Below, piece after piece: positions 36,807 through 48,408 of a DNA stretch of 64,000 bases (within the stretch, counting starts at the first letter, position 1; the number at the start of each line of letters is the position of its first letter). This DNA is from Verrucomicrobiaceae bacterium (GTDB lineage: Bacteria; Verrucomicrobiota; Verrucomicrobiia; Verrucomicrobiales; Verrucomicrobiaceae). Location: contig JAEUHM010000049.1 of the NCBI GenBank assembly GCA_016795485.1, positions 1-64,000 of the forward strand, in the 5' to 3' direction. The notes beneath the pieces were generated by a model that searched no databases, was not told the origin of the DNA, and saw only the letters and a program-made list of their open reading frames with translations. The position numbers were made by a program, and so were the translations under genes.

Positions 36807-38561
36807 ATGAAGTTAATCGCCATCTTGTGCTCGCTGGCTCTCGCCGTTACGTCGTTTGCCGCCGTCCAGCGCCCCAACATCATCGTGTTTTACACCGATG
36901 ATCATGGATTTGCTGATCTCGGCATCCGGGGGATCGAGAAAGATGTGCGCACGCCTCATCTCGATGCCTTGGCCAAGAGTGGAGTTGTGGCCGCACACGG
37001 TTACAGCACCGCACCTCAGTGCGTACCCTCCCGCGGCGGCCTCATGACAGGGAGATTTCAGGGCCGTTTTGACCTCGATAACAACGGTTCGTCTCTTGAT
37101 GGCTTCAATAAGCAGACCACCATCGCCACACGCCTGCAGAATGCGGGGTATGTGACGGGTCAGTTTGGCAAATGGCACCTCGGTCCGCTGGCGGAGATCC
37201 CTCGGCACGGTTTTAGGCACGTGTATGCTCAGCATGGGGGGCAGTCTTTCTCCGCTAACATCCAAGCGGATGGCACGGACCGCCCCATGAGTGAGATGAA
37301 GCCAGAGTATTATCATCTAGATGGCTGCTCTCGCGCGGCGGCATCCATCATTGAGCGCTACCACGCCGAGCCGTTCTTTCTCTACGTGGCCTTCCGGGCA
37401 CCGCACACGCCGCTGGATGCACCGCAGAGCTACAAGGACCGCTTCCCAGGCCCCATGCCAGAACGCCGCAGGGCTGCTCTGGCTATGCTCAGCGCGGTGG
37501 ATGATGGCGTGGGGCTGGTGACGGATACTTTGAAGAAGCACGGGCTCACGGAGAAGACGCTGATCTTCCTCATTGGCGACAACGGCGCTCCACTGAAGAT
37601 CCACAAGACGGATTCCCCTCTCAATGGCGATGCGGGTGGCTGGGATGGCAGCCTGAACACTCCGCTGAATGGTGAGAAGGGCATGCTGGCTGAAGGAGGC
37701 ATGCATGTCCCCTTCCTCATCGCATGGCCGGGCACCATCCCTGGCGGTCAAGTGTATGAGCATCCCGTTAGCGCACTCGATGTAGCCGCCACAGCGGTCG
37801 AGGTAGCATCCATCTCCGCGAAAGGGGAGCTGGATGGAGTCAATCTTATCCCCCACCTCACTGGCAAAGTGAAAGCGCCTCCACATGAGTTCCTCGCGTG
37901 GCGATGGATGGCGCAAAGTGCCATCCGTGAAGGCAAATGGAAGCTGCTGCGTGGTGGTGAGCGCGAGTATTTGTACGATTTGGACAGTGACCTAACGGAG
38001 AAGCACAACCTCGCCTCCCAACACCCAGACATCGCCTCCCGACTTCGTGAAAAGCTAACGCACTGGTGCGCAGAACTCACACCTCCAGGGCTAGCACTTG
38101 GTCCAATGGCACAAAATTGGAACGACTACTTCGACCACTACCTCGAAGGCAAACCCGTAAGCCCATCCCCGGCCAAGGCAAAGAGCCAGCCAGGAACAGT
38201 TCGCGGTTGGCTGGCACGCAACGGCACCCTTGAGGACAAAGACGGCGTCATGCTCTTCACCCCCCAGAACAACCGGAAGGCCGGCTTCCTCACCCGCAGC
38301 CAACTCTCACTCCGCGCGCCAGCCAAAGTGCAGCTCAAGTTAAAAAGCAGCGCCTCCGGCCCCGCCTCCGTGGCATGGCGTGTGCAAGATGAGAAAGACT
38401 TCGTTCCCGCAAACCAACTGCCATTCAAACTCGAGTCTACGCCCGACTGGCAGACTCACACACTCGACCTCCCAGCCACCGGACGCATCATCCACCTGAG
38501 ACTCCATCTGCCAGGTGCCGCTGAGATCCAGCAACTCGACCTCCAGCCGAGCAAAAACTGA
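36807..38561 (+). CDS. secreted sulfatase (FGly type)
   Basis: This 584-residue protein has a signal peptide (about 1-19), then the metal site FYTDDHG and the formylglycine motif CVPSR (C72) in CVPSRGGLMTGR, and FGKWHLGPL. A second active-site segment (LIFLIGDNGAP) follows. An extra ~110-residue beta-rich module at the C-terminus (after about residue 470) may be a carbohydrate-binding or accessory domain. It needs a formylglycine-generating enzyme, not seen in the window. It is the first of three sulfatases and is separated from the others by a repeat zone. Confidence 0.92.
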   Translation: MKLIAILCSLALAVTSFAAVQRPNIIVFYTDDHGFADLGIRGIEKDVRTPHLDALAKSGVVAAHGYSTAPQCVPSRGGLMTGRFQGRFDLDNNGSSLDGFNKQTTIATRLQNAGYVTGQFGKWHLGPLAEIPRHGFRHVYAQHGGQSFSANIQADGTDRPMSEMKPEYYHLDGCSRAAASIIERYHAEPFFLYVAFRAPHTPLDAPQSYKDRFPGPMPERRRAALAMLSAVDDGVGLVTDTLKKHGLTEKTLIFLIGDNGAPLKIHKTDSPLNGDAGGWDGSLNTPLNGEKGMLAEGGMHVPFLIAWPGTIPGGQVYEHPVSALDVAATAVEVASISAKGELDGVNLIPHLTGKVKAPPHEFLAWRWMAQSAIREGKWKLLRGGEREYLYDLDSDLTEKHNLASQHPDIASRLREKLTHWCAELTPPGLALGPMAQNWNDYFDHYLEGKPVSPSPAKAKSQPGTVRGWLARNGTLEDKDGVMLFTPQNNRKAGFLTRSQLSLRAPAKVQLKLKSSASGPASVAWRVQDEKDFVPANQLPFKLESTPDWQTHTLDLPATGRIIHLRLHLPGAAEIQQLDLQPSKN

Positions 38562-38721
38562 GCCCCTCGGGTTCAACTCCCGCCAAAACTCACGCCCAGG
38601 CAGCAAAAGCGCGCAGTCCAACTGTCATCCAGAGCATCACGCCCATCACGTCCAGGCCAATTCATCCGTCCAGATTTGCCCCAAGCCATCAAAGAGACAG
38701 GACAAACACCCACTGATTCAC

Positions 38722-38889
38722 GAAAATAGGTCACTGTTTCGCGGAAATGGGTCACTGTTTCGCGGAAATGGGTCGCTGCTTTGCGTAAACAGGTCGCTGC
38801 TTCGCGTAAACAGGTCGCTGCTTCGGGTAAACAGGTCGCTGCTTCGGGTAAACAGGCCTCTGCTTCGGGTAAACAGGCCTCTGCTTCCA
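38722..38889. repeat. 21-bp tandem repeat array (8 units)
   Basis: Eight head-to-tail 21-bp units grade from GAAAATAGGTCACTGTTTCGC to GTAAACAGGTCGCTGCTTCGG, with neighbouring units most alike. Because 21 is a multiple of 3 and the units have no stops in several frames, frames stay open on both strands with 7-residue periods. Rough 21-bp periodicity seems to fade out over the next ~60 bp. No gene is assigned here. Flanks are unrelated A+T-rich DNA to about 39075. Confidence 0.9.
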
Positions 38890-39130
38890 AAACATTCGCC
38901 AAATGTAGCGGAGAATCGGGTACAAAACACGAATCAGTGAGCAGAAAACACAAATCATCGACCAATTAACCAAAAACATCATCAAACTCGCAGGAGTCAG
39001 TCAGTCACAAACAAAAGCATTTACTATTAACAAAAGATACAATGGATAAAACAGTAAATACTGTAGTGTGAATCCAAGCATCACCCCTCAAAAAGCCCAA
39101 CCACCCAACTCCTCCGGCCCGCCAACTCGC

Positions 39131-39389
39131 CAAAACCACCCGCCGCGTATCCACATTCCCCAAACGCCCCCAAAGGGGGCTGAGACTCCAGCCCAGGGCT
39201 GAGCGTAGCGATGCCCTGGGTCATGCGATGAAACAACACCCCGCGCCCTGAAAGGGCGCGAGAGACTCCATAACCCTCTCGTGCCCCTCCAGGGCACCCA
39301 ACGTTGCCAACCCAAAAACCCAGGGCATCGCTCCGCTCAGCCCTGGGCTAAATCTCCCGACCCTTTGGGCCGGACCGCACATCAAAACC
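39131..39389. repeat. 259-bp hairpin-rich repeat block, copy A
   Basis: It is about 98% identical to 39635-39893 (five or so substitutions, no gaps). Inside are a 32-bp inverted repeat with one mismatch (39190-39221 against 39318-39349, core CCCAGGGC/GCCCTGGG) and two nested hairpins: CGCGCCCT-GAA-AGGGCGCG (39242-39260) and GTGCCC-CTCCA-GGGCAC. It starts and ends with CAAAACC, which is also part of the 42-bp unit. It resembles REP/BIME-type intergenic elements. Long frames across it are by-products. Confidence 0.9.
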
Positions 39390-39640
39390 ACGGCCCAAAA
39401 CACCCCTCGGGCCGGTCCACACATCAAAACCGTGGGCAAACACACCCCTCGGGCCGGTCCACACATCAAAACGATGGACCCAACCGCGCCTCGGGCCGGA
39501 CCGCACATCAAAACCGTTGGCCAAAACACCCCTCGGGCCGATCCGCATTTCAAAACCGTGGGCACAACCGCCCCTCCGGCCGGACCGCACGTCGAAATCG
39601 TGGGCCAAAACACCCCTCGGGCCGATCCGCCCGTCAAAAC
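39367..39640. repeat. 42-bp tandem repeat array (about 6.5 units)
   Basis: Units begin GGGCCGGACCGCACATCAAA and end ACACCCCTC, starting at 39367, 39409, 39451, 39493, 39535, 39577 and (partial) 39619. The CAAAACC anchor recurs exactly every 42 bp. Divergence between units is about 10-25%. One further unit follows copy B (39871-39912) and a degenerate one precedes copy A. 42 is twice the period of the array at 38722. Confidence 0.92.
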
Positions 39641-39893
39641 CACCCGCCGCGTATCCACATTCCCCAAACGCCCCCAAAGGGGGCTGAGACTCCAGCCCAG
39701 GGCTGAGCGATGCGATGCCCTGGGTCACGCGATGAAACAACACCCCGCGCCCTGAAAGGGCGCGAGAGACTCCATAACCCTCTCGTGCCCCTCCAGGGCA
39801 CCCAACTTTGCCAACCCAAAAACCCAGGGCATCGCTCCGCTCAGCCCTGGGCTAAATCTCCCGACCCTTCGGGCCGGACCGCACATCAAAACC
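39635..39893. repeat. 259-bp hairpin-rich repeat block, copy B
   Basis: Second copy of the block at 39131-39389, in the same orientation, offset by exactly 504 bp (12 x 42). The same nested hairpins are present. A run of degenerate 42-bp unit follows, then the sulfatase gene upstream region. Confidence 0.9.
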
Positions 39894-40007
39894 GTGGGCA
39901 CAACCGCCCCTCCGACCGGTGTGCATGCTGTGGGGGGTGCTGGGGCTTGGGGTTGTTGCTTTGGGTGGCGCTAGATGCTTGGGGGGTGGGTCGTTACCAA
40001 CGCTTCT

Positions 40008-41426
40008 ATGATTCGCCTTTGTTTGCTGTTTGCCTGCTTCATCTGTCTCACCTCCTCAGGGATCTCCAGGCAGCCCAACTTGATCTTTATCCTTGCCGAT
40101 GATCTTGGCTGGGGAGACTTGGGTTGCTATGGCCAGAAGGTGATCCAGACGCCGAACCTGGATCGGATGGCCAAGGAAGGGCTGCGGTTCAGCCAATTTT
40201 ACTCCGGTGCCACCGTTTGCGCTCCATCTCGCAGTGTTTTGATGACGGGGCTGCACCACGGTCATACGCGGGTGCGCGGAAACGCGGGCAAGACCAATCC
40301 GGCGGCTCAAGCGCTGAAGCCAGAGGATGTGACGGTGGCCAGTGTGCTCAAAAAAGCGGGCTACTCCACGGCTCTGCTGGGCAAGTGGGGCCTGGGGAAT
40401 GAAGGGGCCGCTGAGTCTGGCCTGCCGCGCAAGCACGGGTTCGACTCTTTTTACGGCTACCTCAGCCAGCACCACGCGCACAATCATTTCCCTGACTACC
40501 TGTGGAGAAATGAGACCAAGGAACCACTGTCTAACATCATCGTGCCCGTAGGTGAGGACGGTGCCGGGTATGCGACGACTGCGGTGCACTTTGCGGATGA
40601 TCTACTGGCCAAAGAGGCGCTCCAGTATGTGCAGGAGCACAAGGCCGGTCCCTTCTTCCTTTACTGGTCCATGGTGATTCCTCACGCGAACAACGAACGC
40701 GCTAAGATGTTAGGCAATGGAGCGCACGTGCCGGACTTTGGGCCGTATGCGGATAAAGATTGGCCAGAGCAAGATAAAGGACAGGCGGCCATGATCACTC
40801 GGCTGGATGGCTACGTGGGCCAAATGATGACCAAACTGAAGGAACTAGGCCTGGAGAAGGACACGCTGGTGGTCTTCAGCAGCGACAATGGCCCCCACAA
40901 CGAGAGCAAGCACAACCTGGAGCGCTTTGACCCAGCGGGGCCGTTCACCGGCATCAAACGTAGCCTGACGGATGGCGGAATCCGGGTGCCGTTCATCGCT
41001 TGGTGGCCAGGAACGGTGTCGCCGGGGGAATCTGCTCACGTGGGGCACTTCTCCGACTGGCTACCCACCGCAGCCGAACTGGCAGGGGCAGCTAAACCTG
41101 AGCGGACGGATGGCATCAGCCTAGCACCCGTGTTGAAAGGGCAGAAGGAAGAGCAGAAGGCGCATGAGTTTCTCTACTGGGAGTTCCATGAAGGGGGATT
41201 CAAGCAAGCAGCGCTGTATAAGGGCCGCTGGAAGGGAATCCGCGCTGGCGGACCGGATGCGCTCGTCGTGCTGTATGATCTGGCCAATGACGTAGCCGAG
41301 CAGACGAACGTGGCGGCCAAGGAGCCTGAGATAGCCGCACGCATCGGCGCTTACCTGCGTGAGGCGCGCACTCCGCTGCCTGAGTGGGAACCTCAATGGA
41401 AGGCTAACAAGAAGTCAAAAGGCTGA
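40008..41426 (+). CDS. secreted sulfatase (FGly type)
   Basis: This 472-residue protein has a signal peptide (about 1-20), metal-binding ADDLGWGDLGCYG, the formylglycine motif CAPSR (C71), LLGKWGLG, and the late active-site segment VVFSSDNGPH. It matches the arylsulfatase A-like family in length and motif order. ATG 40008 was chosen to place the signal at the N-terminus. The upstream region is the 42-bp repeat zone. It lies 19 bp before the next sulfatase, so the two are probably one transcript. Confidence 0.93.
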   Translation: MIRLCLLFACFICLTSSGISRQPNLIFILADDLGWGDLGCYGQKVIQTPNLDRMAKEGLRFSQFYSGATVCAPSRSVLMTGLHHGHTRVRGNAGKTNPAAQALKPEDVTVASVLKKAGYSTALLGKWGLGNEGAAESGLPRKHGFDSFYGYLSQHHAHNHFPDYLWRNETKEPLSNIIVPVGEDGAGYATTAVHFADDLLAKEALQYVQEHKAGPFFLYWSMVIPHANNERAKMLGNGAHVPDFGPYADKDWPEQDKGQAAMITRLDGYVGQMMTKLKELGLEKDTLVVFSSDNGPHNESKHNLERFDPAGPFTGIKRSLTDGGIRVPFIAWWPGTVSPGESAHVGHFSDWLPTAAELAGAAKPERTDGISLAPVLKGQKEEQKAHEFLYWEFHEGGFKQAALYKGRWKGIRAGGPDALVVLYDLANDVAEQTNVAAKEPEIAARIGAYLREARTPLPEWEPQWKANKKSKG

Positions 41427-41445
41427 ACACAGACTTAACAAACAC

Positions 41446-43038
41446 ATGAAGACGATGAATGGCTGGGTAAAGATGGTTTTGGCTCTGAGTTGGACGTTAG
41501 CTCAGGTGGTCAGCGCGGCAGAGAAGCCGAACGTGGTGGTCATCCTGGTGGATGACATGGGCTTTGCGGACTTGGGGTGCTATGGAGGAGAAATCCCAAC
41601 GCCCAACCTGGATGGGCTGGCGAAGAAGGGCTTACGCTTCACGCAGTTCTACAACACGGCGCGGTGCTGCCCTACACGCGCCTCGTTGCTCACGGGGCTC
41701 TACCCGCACCAAGCGGGCGTGGGGCACATGACTGGAGACAAGGGGCTGCCTGGGTATCGCGGACGGCTGAATGACACGTCGGTGACGATCGCGGAAGTGC
41801 TGCGGCCTGCGGGTTACTTTACCGCGATGGCGGGTAAGTGGCACGTGGGACAAGAGCACGGTGCTACACCGTGGGGAAATGGATTCGACCGGAGCCTGAA
41901 TGCCGTGGCAGGTGGCTTTTACTTCTCAGGCGCTGGCAAAGCCAAGCTCTTCCTGAACGGTGAGGAACTCAGCAAGGATGATCCGGGTGTGGAGCAGAAC
42001 TGGTACTCCACCGACCTGTGGACTACGTTTGGTCTCAAGTTCATCGACGAAGCTCTGGAAGCAAAGAAGCCGTTCTACCTGCATCTCTGCCACAATGCAC
42101 CGCACTTCCCGCTCCAGGCACCGGCTGATGCCATCCAGATGTTCAGAGGCAAATACAAGGCCGGCTGGGGCGCGCTGCGGGATGCACGCATCCAGCGCCA
42201 GAAGGAGATGGGCATCATCGATGCCGCGTGGGAGAAGTCACCACGGCCACCAGCGGTGAAAGCCTGGAAGGACGTCTCGGCTGAGGAGCAGGACCGGTTC
42301 GATCACATCATGGCGGTGTACGCGGCGTGTGTTCATCGCATGGACAAGGCCGTGGGTGATCTCGTAGCGGGTCTGGAGAAGCGGGGTGTGCTGGATGACA
42401 CGCTGATCCTTTTCATGAGTGACAACGGCGGCAATGCAGAGGCTGGTCCCGCTGGTAGGTCTGAGGGCGATCCCACGCTGGCCGCATCCAACTGGTTCTG
42501 CGGTGAGAGTTGGGCGTTCCTACAGAACGCACCTTTCCGCAAGTACAAGCACTTCAACCACGAAGGCGGTATCGCGACACCACTGATCGCTCACTGGCCA
42601 AAGGGCATCGCTGCACAGAATGAACTGCGGCAACAGCCAGGTCATTTGATCGATGTCATGGCCACCGTCGTCGATGTGAGTGGTGCTGCTTATCCACAGG
42701 AGTTCAACGGACACGCCATCACTCCCATGGAGGGCCGCAGCTTGCGACCAGCGTTTGAAAACAAGCCCATTGAGCGAGACGCGCTCTACTGGGAGCACGA
42801 GGGCAATGCCGCTATTCGCGTTGGGGATGACAAACTGGTGCGTCTGGGGCGCAATGGTGCCTGGGAGCTCTACGATTTGAAAAAAGATCGCACTGAAATG
42901 CACGACCTAGCTGCTGCACAACCCGAGAAGGTGAAGTCACTGGCCGCTAAGTGGGAAGCCTGGGCCGAGCGCGCTCACGTGAAACCGTATCCAGGTGAAG
43001 AAGCACCCAAGAAGAAGGGCAAGAAGAAAAAGAAGTGA
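41446..43038 (+). CDS. secreted sulfatase (FGly type)
   Basis: This 530-residue protein has a signal peptide (about 1-25), VDDMGFADLGCYGGEI, and the formylglycine motif CCPTR (C74) in ARCCPTRASLLTGLYPHQAG, then AGKWHVG and LFMSDNGGNAE. Compared with the preceding sulfatase it has an insert around residues 220-290. The C-terminus is a lysine-rich tail (KKKGKKKKK), unusual for an exported enzyme. It is convergent with the DUF1549/1553 gene, with 18 bp between stops. Confidence 0.93.
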   Translation: MKTMNGWVKMVLALSWTLAQVVSAAEKPNVVVILVDDMGFADLGCYGGEIPTPNLDGLAKKGLRFTQFYNTARCCPTRASLLTGLYPHQAGVGHMTGDKGLPGYRGRLNDTSVTIAEVLRPAGYFTAMAGKWHVGQEHGATPWGNGFDRSLNAVAGGFYFSGAGKAKLFLNGEELSKDDPGVEQNWYSTDLWTTFGLKFIDEALEAKKPFYLHLCHNAPHFPLQAPADAIQMFRGKYKAGWGALRDARIQRQKEMGIIDAAWEKSPRPPAVKAWKDVSAEEQDRFDHIMAVYAACVHRMDKAVGDLVAGLEKRGVLDDTLILFMSDNGGNAEAGPAGRSEGDPTLAASNWFCGESWAFLQNAPFRKYKHFNHEGGIATPLIAHWPKGIAAQNELRQQPGHLIDVMATVVDVSGAAYPQEFNGHAITPMEGRSLRPAFENKPIERDALYWEHEGNAAIRVGDDKLVRLGRNGAWELYDLKKDRTEMHDLAAAQPEKVKSLAAKWEAWAERAHVKPYPGEEAPKKKGKKKKK

Positions 43039-43056
43039 TCAGACCGCACGAGTCGG

Positions 43057-45543
43057 CTACTTCAGGTAGCGGAACTCAGCGCTCGCTAACAAACCTTGGC
43101 AAAATGCCGAGAGGGCTTTGTTTTGCGCCTCCTTCTTTGCGTTAGGTGAGCCTTTGCCCTTCATCTGCTCGGTGATGAAGCGGGTGAAGAACTCCCTGGC
43201 CGCCTGTCCTTCCGCGGCTGTAGGCGCTCTGCCGTAGGCCAGCGTGAAAGCCGCTGCGAGCTTCTCCTGATCGGTGCCTTCCATGCCGCCTACACGACGC
43301 GCAAAGGAGTCTGCAAGGCCGATGACCTGCGGATTGTTCATCAAGTAGAGGCTCTGGCTTGGCACGTTGGTGCTATCGCGATCCCCGGTGACCAAGCTGG
43401 CATCCGGATAGTCAAAGAGTGCCAGCACTTCAGGAATCTGATCCCGCAGGATGGGCAGGAAGATGGAGCGGTAGTTCTGCGCGTTGCTGCTGACTTCCCG
43501 CAGGAGATTGAGCAGACCTTCCCGTCCCTCTCCGGCTCTCGCCACGGGTGAACCGGCCACCGGGTAGAGGTCAAGGACACCCGCTACGGCAAGCATGGAG
43601 TCACGCAGGGCTTCGGCATCCAGCCGACGTTGGTTCATGCGCCACACCAGGCGGTTGTCAGGGTCCTTCTCCAGGTTAGCAGGCACGGCCGTGGAACTCA
43701 TTTGATAGGCTCGGCTCATGACGATCTCTTTGATGAGGCTCTTGATGCTCCAGCCATTCTCCATGAAGCGCACGGCCAGGTAGTCGAGCAACTCAGGGTG
43801 CGTTGGCTTGGCACCCATCGCTCCAAAGTTGTCAGGAGTCTCCACCAGTGCCTTGCCAAAGAGTTTCAGCCATACGCGGTTAGCCATCACGCGGGCGGTA
43901 AGCGGATTGTCTTTGCTGGCTATCCAGTAGGCGAGATCAAGCCTTCCACTTCCCTCGCTGATGTTGAGCGGCTCACCCTTGGCACACAGAACCTCGGTCA
44001 GACCCCGTGGCACGACTTCTCCCGGCTGCGATAACTCGCCGCGGGTGAGAATGGGGCTGTTAATAGGTGACTCGCGGTCCAGCATGCCCATCACCAGCGT
44101 GCGCGGTGTTCCGTCATCATTGAATAGCTCAAGATCAGACGAGCGCGCTGCTGCTTGATCTCGCAGAATCCGTGTTCGCAAAGCACGATCCACCGCATTG
44201 CCGGATCTGGCCATCGATCTCAGCTCTTGAGTCGCTTCGTTGGCCGTCGTTTCAGCCTGGGTCTTCCGTTGTTTCAAGATCGCCACTTCCGCAGTGGAAA
44301 TCTTCGCCAATCCAGCAGGCAGACCCGCGTCTTCCTCCAGTTCGATGAGCGTGCTTGGGTTGTTGTTCTGGAGTTGAGCGTGGGTGCCGTAGAGCGTCTC
44401 ACTGCTCATGAAGATGCCCGCCATCGCGTAGTAGTCGCGCTGGGTGAAGGGATCAAACTTGTGATCATGGCAGCGTGCACAGGCTAGCGTGACTCCGAGC
44501 ATTGCCTGGGAGACGGTGTCGATTTGCTCGTCCACCACATCCACGACAAACTGCCGCCGCTCGCGAGTGTTGTGACCCTTGGACCCGATGGCGAGGAATC
44601 CAGTTGCCACGATCTTCTCGGCCTGATCTCGCTTGTCGCGGCTCTTCATCAAGTCACCTGCGATCTGCTCCTTCAAGAAGAGGTCATACGGTTTGTCTTT
44701 CTTGAAGGACTCAATGACGTAGTCGCGGTATCGCCATGCCTGAGGGTAGAGCAGGTTCACATCCTTACCGCTAGATTCCGCATATCTGGCCACATCCAGC
44801 CAGTGACGTCCCCAGCGTTCACCGTAGCGCTCGGAGTCGAGATACATTTCCACCACACTCTTGATGGCATCGGGAGCCGTGTCAGCTAGGAAAGCCTTCA
44901 CTTCATCAGGAGTGGGTGGAAGTCCTGTCAGGTCCAAAGCCAGGCGACGAATCAGCGTCACGCGATCTGCATCGGGTGCAGGCTGGAGTTGGTTTTTCTC
45001 GAGACTGGCCATGATCCAACGATCAATGTCGTTATTGGCCCAGTTTTCGTCTTTGATGGGCGGTGGACTTGCTTTGACGGGCTTGGTGAAAGCCCAGTGC
45101 TTGCGTCCTTCGTCGATATTGATCGTTCGTTTGCCAGCGGCAGGTGCACCAGTGCTTTGACGCGGATCAGGTGCGCCCATCTCGATCCACTTTTTGAAAT
45201 TGGCCACCACGTCAGCAGGAAGCCTCTCCTTGGGCGGCATTTGCATGTCGTCGTTAGTCCACAGCAGTGCCTCGTAGATGCTGCTGGAGGTAGGATCGCC
45301 TGGGACCACGCCTGGATGACCCGACTCGCCTCCCATGAGCGTGCCTTCACGGGTATCGAGGACGAGACCACCCTTGAGCTTTTTTGCAGAGGCAGAGTGG
45401 CAGTCATAGCACTTGCTGATGAGCACCGGGCGGATGTTCTTTTCAAAAAACGCGAGCTGCTCAGGCGTGAAATCGCCATGTGGCTCTGCAGCCGGGGTAG
45501 TGACTGCGGCTAAAGCTGGAAAAAACAGAAAACGAAGCTTCAT
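43057..45543 (-). CDS. planctomycete-type cytochrome c / DUF1549-DUF1553 protein
   Basis: This 828-residue exported protein has a signal peptide (about 1-19) and haem motif CYDCH (45-49) in a PSD1 cytochrome domain (KLKGGLVLDTREG, GGESGHPGVVPGDP, MPPKERL). DUF1549 follows (AFTKPVKASPPP, then ERYGERWGRHWLDVARYAES) and then DUF1553 (NRVWLKLFGKALVETPDNFGAMGAKPTHPELLDYLA). Such proteins are abundant in PVC bacteria, often beside sulfatases as here; their reaction is not established, with oxidative polysaccharide breakdown a common guess. ATG 45543 was picked for the signal. Divergent from ileS. Confidence 0.93.
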   Translation of the reverse strand: MKLRFLFFPALAAVTTPAAEPHGDFTPEQLAFFEKNIRPVLISKCYDCHSASAKKLKGGLVLDTREGTLMGGESGHPGVVPGDPTSSSIYEALLWTNDDMQMPPKERLPADVVANFKKWIEMGAPDPRQSTGAPAAGKRTINIDEGRKHWAFTKPVKASPPPIKDENWANNDIDRWIMASLEKNQLQPAPDADRVTLIRRLALDLTGLPPTPDEVKAFLADTAPDAIKSVVEMYLDSERYGERWGRHWLDVARYAESSGKDVNLLYPQAWRYRDYVIESFKKDKPYDLFLKEQIAGDLMKSRDKRDQAEKIVATGFLAIGSKGHNTRERRQFVVDVVDEQIDTVSQAMLGVTLACARCHDHKFDPFTQRDYYAMAGIFMSSETLYGTHAQLQNNNPSTLIELEEDAGLPAGLAKISTAEVAILKQRKTQAETTANEATQELRSMARSGNAVDRALRTRILRDQAAARSSDLELFNDDGTPRTLVMGMLDRESPINSPILTRGELSQPGEVVPRGLTEVLCAKGEPLNISEGSGRLDLAYWIASKDNPLTARVMANRVWLKLFGKALVETPDNFGAMGAKPTHPELLDYLAVRFMENGWSIKSLIKEIVMSRAYQMSSTAVPANLEKDPDNRLVWRMNQRRLDAEALRDSMLAVAGVLDLYPVAGSPVARAGEGREGLLNLLREVSSNAQNYRSIFLPILRDQIPEVLALFDYPDASLVTGDRDSTNVPSQSLYLMNNPQVIGLADSFARRVGGMEGTDQEKLAAAFTLAYGRAPTAAEGQAAREFFTRFITEQMKGKGSPNAKKEAQNKALSAFCQGLLASAEFRYLK

Positions 45544-45664
45544 GCCTGCCTGTAACCCAGAAGGCAGACGGGAGTTGCGCGGCACCTGCTGATGCATTCC
45601 CCATTAGCCGCCTCTTGCCCTGACGCTGCATCCCGCTACTCTCCGCGCTCTTTCCCCTTTTCCT

Positions 45665-48381
<2,717 letters not shown>

Positions 48382-48382
<1 letters not shown>

Positions 48383-48405
48383 GATCCGTCAAATCCGTCT
48401 GATCT
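48382..48405. repeat. dispersed GATCCGTC-type short repeat
   Basis: A cluster of ~10-bp motifs (GATCCGTC, AATCCGTC, TGATC) sits between ileS and the next gene. Related clusters are at 48773-48808 (inside the four-helix gene, encoding Pro/Asp/Ser), 49187-49222, 52505-52535 and 52874-52906. They flank both the intact and the decayed gene copies, so they mark the duplicated module and possible recombination points. Confidence 0.5.
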
Positions 48406-48408
48406 CTT

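Noticed and set aside
39051..39064. ACAGTAAATACTGT palindrome in A+T-rich DNA after the 21-bp array
   Set aside because: It could be an operator, but it does not match the LexA consensus, and no gene starts next to it.
39367..39640. Possible CRISPR array
   Set aside because: The 42-bp units are contiguous with no unique spacers and no cas genes are present; the same holds for the 21-bp arrays.
38573..39819. Several long frames across the 21-bp and 42-bp repeats on both strands
   Set aside because: The repeat lengths are multiples of 3 and the units lack stops, so frames stay open by arithmetic; the frames contradict each other and have no ribosome-binding sites.
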